Below are positions 1-5,360 of a stretch of 5,360 nucleotides of DNA, piece after piece. Positions within the stretch are counted from its first letter, which is position 1; every line of letters begins with the position of its first letter. The position numbers were made by a program, and so were the translations under genes. The notes beneath the pieces are model-generated. The model was not told where the DNA came from. It worked only from the letters and a program-made list of their open reading frames with translations, and did no database searches. Source of the stretch: Bacteroidaceae bacterium (GTDB lineage: Bacteria; Bacteroidota; Bacteroidia; Bacteroidales; Bacteroidaceae); contig JABUUG010000015.1 in assembly GCA_021443285.1 (NCBI GenBank), positions 19,452 through 24,811 on the forward strand. The letters are read 5' to 3'.

Positions 1-25
1 GGGGGGGCGGTGCAGCAGCAGGGGA
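1..25. other. Window edge downstream of the M16 gene, with a G run
   Basis: These 25 bases lie just past the M16 stop codon and begin with at least seven consecutive G residues, followed by a short CAG repeat. The stretch is too short to assign. No hairpin terminator is visible in it. Confidence 0.5.
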
Positions 26-2968
26 TTAGAAGTTGAAGATTTGTTCCAGGGTGTAACGTTTTATGGTGCCAATCTGCTGTAATGCCTTGATGTCGAGTTC
101 TTTTTCGTTGCCGAGAATGAGGTAGCGGTAGGGCTTCCGGGCGATGTGGGTGCCCACGAAGTCGGCTATGTCGTGTAGTGTGATGGTGTCGATGGCGTTG
201 TATGTTATCTCTTCGGGGGATTTGGTGAGTCCTTGCCTTTGTGCTTTAAGGTAGGAGTTGAGGAGAGAGAATTTGTTGATTCTTTCTGATGCAAGGTTCT
301 TTTTGAGTGTCTGCCTGGCGACCTCGAACGCTTCTTTGTGTTGTGGCATTGTGTCTATGATTTGCCTGAATGTGTTGGTGCATTCGATGAGCTTGTCGTT
401 CTGTGTGATGATGCTTGTGATGAAGTGTTCTGTCTGGTCTTTATATGATGGTGTTGTATAGTTTGCTCCGGCGGAATAGGCGAGTCCGCGTGTCTCTCGC
501 ATCTCTTGGAATACGATGGCGTTCATTCCGCCCGAGTAGTATGCGTTGAAGAGTGCTTTTGTTGGTATGTTTGAGGCTGTGGGCATGGTGCCTTCGTTGG
601 TGTACATATACATATATATATTCTTGGCATCGTATGGTGCGAGGTATATCTCGTTTTGTGGTGTCTGCTGAAGGTTGACTTTAACCTTGACTTTAACTCT
701 TGGTTTTGTGGCAGTGGGGTGGTACTTGTCGATTGTTTCCGTGAGTTGTTGTATGTTCATCGGACCGTAGTATAGCACTCGGTGAGAGACTTGTGTCAGG
801 AGTTGTGTCTTTGCAAGGATTTCTTCTGGCTTGGTGTTTCGCAGCTCCTTGATGGTTTTGTCTCTGTAGTATGGTGACTGTTTGCCGTACAGTCCGAAGG
901 CATATAGGGCTCTTGCACACTGTTTCTGGCTGGTTTTAAGGTTGTTGCGTTCTTTCTCTTCTGCGTCAATCATTTTTGTGTATTGTGCGTGGTCTGCCTT
1001 TGCATCAGCTATGATATGCTCGTAGAGTTGTATAGCCTGGGGCATGTTCTCGCTTAGTCCGGAGATGGTAACCGTGGTTTCGCGTTCGGTGGTGTTTATG
1101 TCGTACTCGCATGCGAGGGCATAGAATTTCTTTGAAATGTCCTGAGCAGAGTATTTTGATGTGCCTATGAGCTGGAGATATTCTGCGAGATAGGGTAGGA
1201 GTGGTTCAGCCTCATTGCCTAAGTCATAGACGTATTGCAGTTTGAAGAGTCCGTTGGTGTTGTTCTTGACATAGAGAACGGGTAGCCCTTTGTTGGTGTT
1301 TGCTTTGGTTATGTCCTTGTCATAGTCGGGGAAGAGGGGGGTGATAGCGGGGCTGTGTTCGTTTATGATGTCTGCGACGAACCGGCTTTGGTACTCACGG
1401 TTGGCTGGGATAGGTGTGATTTGCGGTTTGTCTATCTTGTGGAGTGTGGTGTCGTTGCCTTGTTCCTTGAAAATGACTGCATAATTGTTCTTGAAGAAAG
1501 AGTTGGCGAATTTGACGATGTCTGCTTTTGTCAGACGTGAGATGCGGTCAATCTTCTGCACTTGGTCATTCCATTTTTTCTGTTTTATGAAGGCGTCAGT
1601 CATACAGGATACTCTGTCGCTATTGTCTTCAATAGCAAGGTAGTTCTGCATTTTCATGTTGTTCACAACGGCTGTGATCATGGATTCGTCGAAATCTCCC
1701 TGCTTGATTTTTTCTATTTCTTGAAGCAGTATGGCAAGCACTTCCTTGTTTGTCTGTCCCTCTTTGGGGTGTCCTTGGAGTATTAGTGCAGAATAATCCT
1801 CGAGTTCCATAAAGTTCACCCCTGATGCCTGGCATTTCATTGCCTGATTGACATTGAGGTCGAGTGTTCCTGCATTGCCATTGTAGAGAATCTTGGTTAG
1901 TAGGGAAATTGTGTCTGCCTGTGTGCCATTAGAGCCTTTTGCCTGCCATCCGACTAATGTGAACGGTGCTTCCTGACCATAAACGATGGTGTCGGTGGGC
2001 GATGTGATGGGTTTGATGGGTTCGAAGGTCGGGCGACTGAGAGTGTCATTCCTTTTCCATGAACCGAAATACTTGTCAATGAGTGCAATTGTACGGTCGT
2101 AGTCGAGGTCGCCGGCAAGAACTATCGCGGCATTGTTCGGGCAGTAGTAGTTCTTGTAGTATCGCTCTATGTTGAGGATGGATGGGTTCTTCAGGTGCTG
2201 CTGTGTGCCGATTATTGTCTGTGTGCCGTAGGGGTGGTTTGGGAAGAGCTTTGCACATGCGGCTTTCCACATCTTGCTACCGTCTTTTGCAATGTCCATG
2301 TTATATTCCTCATATACGGCTTCAAGCTCAGTATGGAAGCCGCGGATAACCGTGTTCTGCATTCTGTCGGACTCTATCTTCATCCATTTCTCCAGCTCGT
2401 TTGATGGAATGTCATTGACATAAACAGTTTGGTCGTTGCCAGTATATGCATTTGTGCCGTCTGCTCCGATTGATGCTGCAAGTTTGTCGTATTCGTTTGG
2501 GATGTTGTATTGTGCTGCAAGTTGTGAGAGGGAGTCTATCTCTTGGTAGCATTTCTTGCGGTCTTCGGGATTTGTGAGCTTGCGGTACTCCTCGTATTTC
2601 GCGCGGATAGCATCGAGATAAGGCTTCTCCTTCTCGTAGTCGCGTGTGCCATACTGCATAGTGCCTTTGAACATGATGTGCTCAAGATAATGGGAGAGTC
2701 CTGTGGTTTCGGCGGGGTCGTTGCGTTCGCCTGTGTGGATGGCGATGTTTGTGTATATGCGTGGCTTGTCTTTGTTTACGGAGAGATAGACTTTCAGTCC
2801 GTTGTCGAGAGTGTATATGCGAACCTGCATGGGGTCGTTTTCGACAGATTCATAGCGATATTTGTCGCCGGAGAACTTGCTGTTTTCTGTCTGTGTATAT
2901 TCGTTTGCAGTGGCGCTGGACACGGCAAAGGAGATGATAGCCGTTAATATGAAATAAAGACGTTTCAT
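26..2968 (-). CDS. Exported M16 family zinc metallopeptidase (pitrilysin/insulinase type)
   Basis: This gene encodes a predicted zinc peptidase of 980 residues, the usual size for a two-halved M16 protein that forms a clamshell around short peptides. Residues 1-21 look like a signal peptide: Lys-Arg, a hydrophobic stretch, then Ala-Thr-Ala before Asn22. The protein is therefore probably periplasmic or surface-associated. The inverted zinc motif HxxEH is at His93, Glu96 and His97. Glu214 and Glu221 in the stretch TELEAVYEEYNM fit the distal glutamates, with Glu221 the likely third ligand. About 50 charged residues (roughly 110-165) separate the two motifs more widely than in classic M16 enzymes; I recall this arrangement from other Bacteroidetes homologues. 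A second M16 domain starts near residue 263, and a zinc-motif-free C-terminal half near 560. Arg824 and Tyr831 (REx3GLAY) match the conserved substrate-binding Arg/Tyr pair. I chose the ATG at 2968 because the signal peptide begins cleanly there; an in-frame ATG at 2986 would add six residues. The substrate is unknown. No good promoter is visible upstream. Confidence 0.93.
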   Translation of the reverse strand: MKRLYFILTAIISFAVSSATANEYTQTENSKFSGDKYRYESVENDPMQVRIYTLDNGLKVYLSVNKDKPRIYTNIAIHTGERNDPAETTGLSHYLEHIMFKGTMQYGTRDYEKEKPYLDAIRAKYEEYRKLTNPEDRKKCYQEIDSLSQLAAQYNIPNEYDKLAASIGADGTNAYTGNDQTVYVNDIPSNELEKWMKIESDRMQNTVIRGFHTELEAVYEEYNMDIAKDGSKMWKAACAKLFPNHPYGTQTIIGTQQHLKNPSILNIERYYKNYYCPNNAAIVLAGDLDYDRTIALIDKYFGSWKRNDTLSRPTFEPIKPITSPTDTIVYGQEAPFTLVGWQAKGSNGTQADTISLLTKILYNGNAGTLDLNVNQAMKCQASGVNFMELEDYSALILQGHPKEGQTNKEVLAILLQEIEKIKQGDFDESMITAVVNNMKMQNYLAIEDNSDRVSCMTDAFIKQKKWNDQVQKIDRISRLTKADIVKFANSFFKNNYAVIFKEQGNDTTLHKIDKPQITPIPANREYQSRFVADIINEHSPAITPLFPDYDKDITKANTNKGLPVLYVKNNTNGLFKLQYVYDLGNEAEPLLPYLAEYLQLIGTSKYSAQDISKKFYALACEYDINTTERETTVTISGLSENMPQAIQLYEHIIADAKADHAQYTKMIDAEEKERNNLKTSQKQCARALYAFGLYGKQSPYYRDKTIKELRNTKPEEILAKTQLLTQVSHRVLYYGPMNIQQLTETIDKYHPTATKPRVKVKVKVNLQQTPQNEIYLAPYDAKNIYMYMYTNEGTMPTASNIPTKALFNAYYSGGMNAIVFQEMRETRGLAYSAGANYTTPSYKDQTEHFITSIITQNDKLIECTNTFRQIIDTMPQHKEAFEVARQTLKKNLASERINKFSLLNSYLKAQRQGLTKSPEEITYNAIDTITLHDIADFVGTHIARKPYRYLILGNEKELDIKALQQIGTIKRYTLEQIFNF

Positions 2969-2989
2969 TTGAATATTTAGTAACAAATA

Positions 2990-3019
2990 AAGAATAACTT
3001 ATAAAAGTTTAGTGGCGTT
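2990..3019 (+). repeat. Left imperfect terminal inverted repeat
   Basis: Read on the plus strand this end runs AAGAATAACTTATAA, then AAGTTTAGTGGCGTT. It matches the right end (3369-3401) read on the minus strand, with 14 of 15 identities in the outer part and weaker gapped similarity in the inner part. It ends only 21 bp from the M16 start codon. Confidence 0.5.
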
Positions 3020-3186
3020 ATGCGTTGGCAAATGGATAAGACCGGGCGTCATCTTGACAAAATAGTCATAGTCCCACGGTGGGTGTTTATATATGTGTTC
3101 CAGTGCCTACTGGTGTTGCATCTGTCTGCATCAGGGAACGTGTTGATTTTCAGGGGGTATCCATTTTGTGTTATGGACGTGAAAAA

Positions 3187-3296
3187 TAAATGGCATATTT
3201 ACGCACCGTAAATGGCATACTTACGTCTCCTAAATGGCATATTTAGGTATGCTAAATGGCATGTTTAGGTATGCTAAGAGGCATCTTTAGCTGGCA
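3187..3296. repeat. Tandem array of five 22-bp units, core TAAATGGCATATTTA
   Basis: Five consecutive units of exactly 22 bp start at 3187, 3209, 3231, 3253 and 3275. Each has a 15-bp conserved core followed by a 7-bp spacer. The cores are TAAATGGCATATTTA, TAAATGGCATACTTA, TAAATGGCATATTTA, TAAATGGCATGTTTA and TAAGAGGCATCTTTA. The spacers are CGCACCG, CGTCTCC, GGTATGC (twice) and GCTGGCA. Units 3 and 4 differ at one base; unit 5 is the most degraded. The cores are imperfect palindromes (TAAAT/ATTTA around GGCAT). The period is not a multiple of three and the units carry TAA stops, so this is not a coding repeat. It does not fit a CRISPR: the unit is too short and the spacers are only 7 bp and partly repeated. 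The function is unknown. Confidence 0.9.
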
Positions 3297-3368
3297 GAAG
3301 TTGTTTCATGAGCCTTCGCACCCACTGGTTTGCCGAAATAGTATCATGCGGTTACGGGCTATGCAGGG

Positions 3369-3401
3369 AATGCCATACTATAATTGTTATAAGTTATTTT
3401 T
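3369..3401 (-). repeat. Right imperfect terminal inverted repeat
   Basis: Read on the minus strand this end runs AAAAATAACTTATAA, then CAATTATAGTATGGCATT, mirroring the left end at 2990-3019. A 7-bp dyad (ATAGTAT at 3338-3344 with ATACTAT at 3375-3381) overlaps its inner part. It lies 23 bp beyond the stop codon of the sugar epimerase gene. Confidence 0.5.
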
Positions 3402-3424
3402 CAAACGTTCCTTAGGATGGTTTG

Positions 3425-4624
3425 TTATTGGTTAAAATCACGCTCCATAATTTCTAAGCACATTCGGGTATTGTGGTACGGACATTTCCAGAACCCAGCT
3501 TTGTCGTCATCTGGGTTAAGTAGTTCGTTTTTATCTCTGCTTGTGTACCATTCGCCGTTTTGCCAGTCTATGATTTTTTCTTTTATGTACTCCCAACACA
3601 GGAAGGCTTTTTCGAGAGCATCTGCATCACCGAAATGCTGATATATGTTCATGTAGCCTACTACAGCTTCTGCTTCTACCCACCAGTGGCGGTCAGTGTC
3701 TGCATGACCGGTATCCATGTTTGCTTCATGAATCATGGAACCATCAGAAATAAGACCTTCCTCTGATGCTTTGGCAACTTTCTGTACTATTGGCTCCACC
3801 TTTTTTAAGATTTCTTCATTGCCGAGAACGAGAGCTGTCTCATGCATAAGCCATGAACATTCAATGTCGTGACCATAACTTTCTAATTGTCCTCCACCGC
3901 GTGTCCAATCGTTCTTAAAGAACAGGTCGAGGTGGAAAGTGTTGGGATTAAGTATCTTGTCGGTGAAAATAAGGATAAGGTTTCGAAGCGCCCTTTCCAA
4001 ACGTGCATCTTTCCATACACGATAGAGGTTTGTGTATGGCTCAATGATGTGTAGATGAGTGTTTTGTGATTTGGGGTAGTTGAGGTCGGATACGGACAAT
4101 CGCATATCCTCAATGGCATCCCACTGCCGTGTGCAAGCCTCTATGTAACCATTGTACTTGCTGTCAAAAGAGTGTTCCTCAATAGTGTTGAAAAGATTGA
4201 TGGCTTCAAGTAGCGCTGTCTCATCGCCTGTAGCGCGATGGTATTCTGAGAGGCCGTATATCGCAAAGCCTATAGCGTAAAACTGCTTCTTTGTATCAAC
4301 GGGGTTTCCTTTGTGGTCAAGTTCCCAGTATATGCCGCCATATTCGTGGTCAATGAAATATTCTGATATGTAGTCTTTTGCCCTTGTCGCCGCATTCCTG
4401 TAGGCTTCATTCCCCGTAACTCTGTAAGCAGCAGAGAATGCCCATAGTATCCTGGCGTTGAGAATCCCCCCCTTATTTGCAGTCTTCACGATTGTTCCGT
4501 CACTTGTCGCTCTTCCGTAGAAGCCCCCGTTTTCATAATCCTGCATTTTCAACCAGAAAGAGAGAATGTTGTTGTCAAGACAATCCCGCATCTCTTCCTT
4601 CATCTGTATTATTCTGTTTTTCAT
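3425..4624 (-). CDS. AGE-family sugar epimerase, probably cellobiose 2-epimerase
   Basis: This 399-residue protein is predicted to epimerise the reducing-end glucose of beta-1,4-linked disaccharides at C2, for example cellobiose to glucosyl-mannose, in the cytoplasm. It follows the remembered Ruminococcus albus cellobiose 2-epimerase sequence from end to end: GGFYG (33-37), NKGGILNARILW (50-61), EYGGIYW (94-100), SYGHDIECSWLM (249-260), WWVEAEAVVG (314-323) and WKCPYHNTRMCLE (379-391). Residues that line up with its active site are Arg58, Asn188, His192, His252, Glu255, Trp315, Glu319 and His384, so the enzyme looks intact. The family forms an (alpha/alpha)6 barrel and there is no signal peptide. 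I chose the ATG at 4624: an in-frame ATG at 4654 would add ten residues but lies inside the -7 promoter box at 4652-4659. In Bacteroides, similar enzymes work with mannosylglucose phosphorylase in mannan breakdown; no such partner is in this window. N-acetylglucosamine 2-epimerase activity is the main alternative but is less likely. Confidence 0.85.
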   Translation of the reverse strand: MKNRIIQMKEEMRDCLDNNILSFWLKMQDYENGGFYGRATSDGTIVKTANKGGILNARILWAFSAAYRVTGNEAYRNAATRAKDYISEYFIDHEYGGIYWELDHKGNPVDTKKQFYAIGFAIYGLSEYHRATGDETALLEAINLFNTIEEHSFDSKYNGYIEACTRQWDAIEDMRLSVSDLNYPKSQNTHLHIIEPYTNLYRVWKDARLERALRNLILIFTDKILNPNTFHLDLFFKNDWTRGGGQLESYGHDIECSWLMHETALVLGNEEILKKVEPIVQKVAKASEEGLISDGSMIHEANMDTGHADTDRHWWVEAEAVVGYMNIYQHFGDADALEKAFLCWEYIKEKIIDWQNGEWYTSRDKNELLNPDDDKAGFWKCPYHNTRMCLEIMERDFNQ

Positions 4625-4651
4625 GCGTAGTAATATGGCAAATATTGTGCG

Positions 4652-4659
4652 CAAATTTA
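4652..4659 (-). promoter_or_regulatory. -7 box of the sugar epimerase promoter
   Basis: On the minus strand these bases read TAAATTTG, a full match to the Bacteroidetes -7 consensus TAnnTTTG. Transcription would begin around 4646, giving a leader of about 20 bases before the ATG at 4624. No good TTTG is seen at the expected -33 position (the closest bases are ATTC), so the promoter may be weak or need an activator. An inverted-repeat arm (4657-4672) overlaps the box by three bases. Confidence 0.5.
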
Positions 4660-4734
4660 TAAAATTAATGTAAATATGTGAATAATACGATGTTTTTATT
4701 GCGGTTGCTATGTTTGCTATACATTAATTTATAA
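4657..4734. repeat. Inverted repeat in the divergent promoter region (possible operator)
   Basis: TTATAAAATTAATGTA at 4657-4672 is matched by TACATTAATTTATAA at 4720-4734, its reverse complement except for one extra A in the left arm. The arms are 47 bp apart. The left arm lies across the epimerase promoter between its -33 and -7 regions; the right arm lies 28 bp upstream of the -33 box of the other gene. This would suit a dimeric or looping regulator acting on both genes, but the DNA here is very AT-rich, so chance cannot be excluded. The loop also holds two direct copies of TTGCTAT (4705-4711 and 4714-4720). Confidence 0.4.
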
Positions 4735-4762
4735 GAAGAGGCTTTATTTTTTTATGTGTTTT

Positions 4763-4794
4763 TTTGTAGGTAAAAGTGAAAAAACATAACTTTG
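4763..4794 (+). promoter_or_regulatory. Promoter of methylmalonyl-CoA epimerase (Bacteroidetes type)
   Basis: A -33 box TTTG at 4763-4766 is followed after exactly 20 bp by a -7 box TAACTTTG at 4787-4794. Both boxes and the spacing match the consensus of the Bacteroidetes primary sigma factor. Transcription should start near 4800, giving an AT-rich leader of about 43 bases. That leader has no Shine-Dalgarno sequence; A-rich bases precede the ATG, as is common in this phylum. Confidence 0.8.
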
Positions 4795-4842
4795 CGCACG
4801 ATTTTCGTTAGTAAAACATAACCAATTAAAACAAAAAATATT

Positions 4843-5247
4843 ATGAAGATTTCTCACATCGAACACCTCGGCATTGCTGTTCAGAGCATTGAGGAGGCTC
4901 TCCCTTACTTCAAGGAAGTACTTGGGCTTGATTGTTATGCAGTAGAAGAAGTGGCTGACCAAAAGGTGAAGACAGCTTTCCTTAAGTGCGGCGAAGTAAA
5001 ACTTGAGCTTCTTGAGCCAACATCGCCAGAATCAACAATCCAGAAGTGGCTCGATAAGGGCAACAAGGGAGTTCATCATGTGGCGTTCTGCATAGAGGAT
5101 GGAGTGAAAGAAGCTCTCGTAGAATGCGAAAACAAGGGCGTTAGGCTTATTGATGCCGCTCCACGTAAGGGCGCAGAAAACCTGAACATCGCCTTCCTGC
5201 ATCCGAAATCTACCTGTGGAATACTTACGGAACTTTGCGAACACTAA
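4843..5247 (+). CDS. mce: Methylmalonyl-CoA epimerase
   Basis: This 134-residue cytoplasmic enzyme interconverts (2R)- and (2S)-methylmalonyl-CoA. It links the B12-dependent mutase to methylmalonyl-CoA decarboxylation in the succinate-propionate pathway. It is a single-chain member of the vicinal oxygen chelate superfamily at the usual bacterial length, with two beta-alpha-beta-beta-beta modules. Likely metal ligands, by comparison with the Propionibacterium enzyme, are His8 (IEHLGIAV), Glu55 (KLELLEP, where that enzyme has Gln), one of His78/His79 (GVHHVAF) and Glu130 (ILTEL). The C-terminal block FLHPKSTCGILTEL (118-131) is a family signature, with Cys at a position usually held by Gly. The ATG at 4843 sits at the correct distance behind a strong promoter and begins directly with the first beta strand. 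In many Bacteroidetes a carboxyltransferase gene follows closely; here at least 113 bp without a recognisable gene follow. Confidence 0.93.
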   Translation: MKISHIEHLGIAVQSIEEALPYFKEVLGLDCYAVEEVADQKVKTAFLKCGEVKLELLEPTSPESTIQKWLDKGNKGVHHVAFCIEDGVKEALVECENKGVRLIDAAPRKGAENLNIAFLHPKSTCGILTELCEH

Positions 5248-5360
5248 AGTCATTTACTATTTGACTATTTACGATTTAGCTATTGTTTTTATTTGCTTAT
5301 TGATCAATTTTGACATTTCTGGACGCTTTCACAAAACGAAGCGACTGAAAGAAATCTGCG
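5248..5360. other. AT-rich region downstream of mce, no convincing gene
   Basis: The first 35 bases carry loosely repeated ATTT words (CATTTACTATTTGACTATTT, then ACGATTTAGCTATT) with a 7-8 base rhythm. A weak stem, CGCTT/AAGCG, lies near 5324-5347 with no T run after it, so it is not a clear terminator. On the minus strand a short reading frame is open from the window edge to a TAA at 5297-5299 (20 codons). It could be the end of a convergent gene but is too short to support. Confidence 0.4.

Larger units (their letters stand above)
2990..3401. mobile_element. Possible MITE-like non-coding element with imperfect terminal inverted repeats
   Basis: A gene-free block of about 412 bp fills most of the gap between the M16 and sugar epimerase genes. 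Its two ends are related by inversion. AATAACTTATAA at 2993-3004 is perfectly repeated in reverse complement at 3387-3398, and the similarity continues inward to about 30 bp per end (about 26 matches in 33 aligned columns with three gap positions, by eye). Inside are the 22-bp tandem array and several short hairpins, for example CCAGT/ACTGG at 3100-3113 and TCCAT/ATGGA at 3160-3177. No transposase is encoded and I see no convincing target-site duplication. A small non-autonomous element is therefore only an inference; an intergenic region with coincidental AT-rich ends, or a structured leader for the M16 gene, would also fit. Confidence 0.35.

Noticed and set aside
2543..2947. A 134-codon plus-strand frame opposite the 5' part of the M16 gene
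   Set aside because: It is antisense to a well-supported conserved coding sequence and its cysteine- and valine-rich product resembles no protein; it is a shadow frame.
2984..2991. TTTATTTG on the minus strand as a -7 box for the M16 gene
   Set aside because: The second base deviates from TAnnTTTG, no TTTG lies about 20 bp upstream, and the leader would be only about 10 bases.
3020..3211. A 63-codon plus-strand reading frame with a hydrophobic middle, inside the gene-free block
   Set aside because: It starts in the inverted-repeat end, stops inside the second tandem unit, has no promoter or ribosome-binding signal, and matches no family I recognise.
3187..3296. CRISPR array
   Set aside because: The repeat core is 15 bp and the spacers 7 bp, two of them identical; no Cas genes are present. 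These sizes do not fit CRISPR.
3338..3381. Rho-independent terminator for the sugar epimerase (ATAGTAT/ATACTAT dyad)
   Set aside because: The stem is only 7 AT-rich pairs with a 30-base loop and no T run follows on the minus strand.
4625..4654. N-terminal extension of the sugar epimerase from the ATG at 4654
   Set aside because: This start lies within the predicted -7 box and would be upstream of the transcription start; the family alignment begins after the ATG at 4624.
5297..5359. C-terminal end of a convergent minus-strand gene (20 open codons to TAA)
   Set aside because: An open run of this length is expected by chance and no family signature can be recognised in it.

Overview
The window looks like chromosomal DNA from an anaerobic member of the Bacteroidales, most likely Prevotella or a close relative. 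The grounds are a textbook Bacteroidetes promoter (TTTG, 20 bp, TAnnTTTG) before the rightmost gene, A-rich leaders with no clear Shine-Dalgarno sequence, and three proteins of types common in gut and rumen Bacteroidetes. This is an inference from gene content and signals, not a phylogenetic placement.

Layout, left to right. A 980-residue, probably exported M16 (pitrilysin/insulinase family) zinc peptidase is encoded on the minus strand (26-2968). Next comes a gene-free block of about 450 bp (2969-3424). It holds five 22-bp tandem units (3187-3296) and is bounded by imperfect inverted repeats of about 30 bp (2990-3019 and 3369-3401), which gives it the look of a small non-autonomous element. 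Then an AGE-family sugar epimerase, best read as cellobiose 2-epimerase, lies on the minus strand (3425-4624). A 218-bp divergent promoter region (4625-4842) carries one promoter for each flanking gene and a 15/16-bp inverted repeat. Methylmalonyl-CoA epimerase is on the plus strand (4843-5247). The last 113 bp (5248-5360) show no convincing gene.

The three genes do not form one pathway. The M16 peptidase and the sugar epimerase share a strand but are separated by 456 bp of repeat-bearing DNA, so co-transcription is doubtful. The sugar epimerase fits uptake and use of beta-1,4-linked disaccharides from cellulose or mannan, but its usual partners (mannosylglucose phosphorylase, mannanase) are not in the window. 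Methylmalonyl-CoA epimerase belongs to the succinate-to-propionate route, whose carboxylase and mutase genes are also not visible. No complete new system can be demonstrated. The most unusual material is the 2990-3401 block with its 22-bp array, followed by the inverted repeat in the divergent promoter region.
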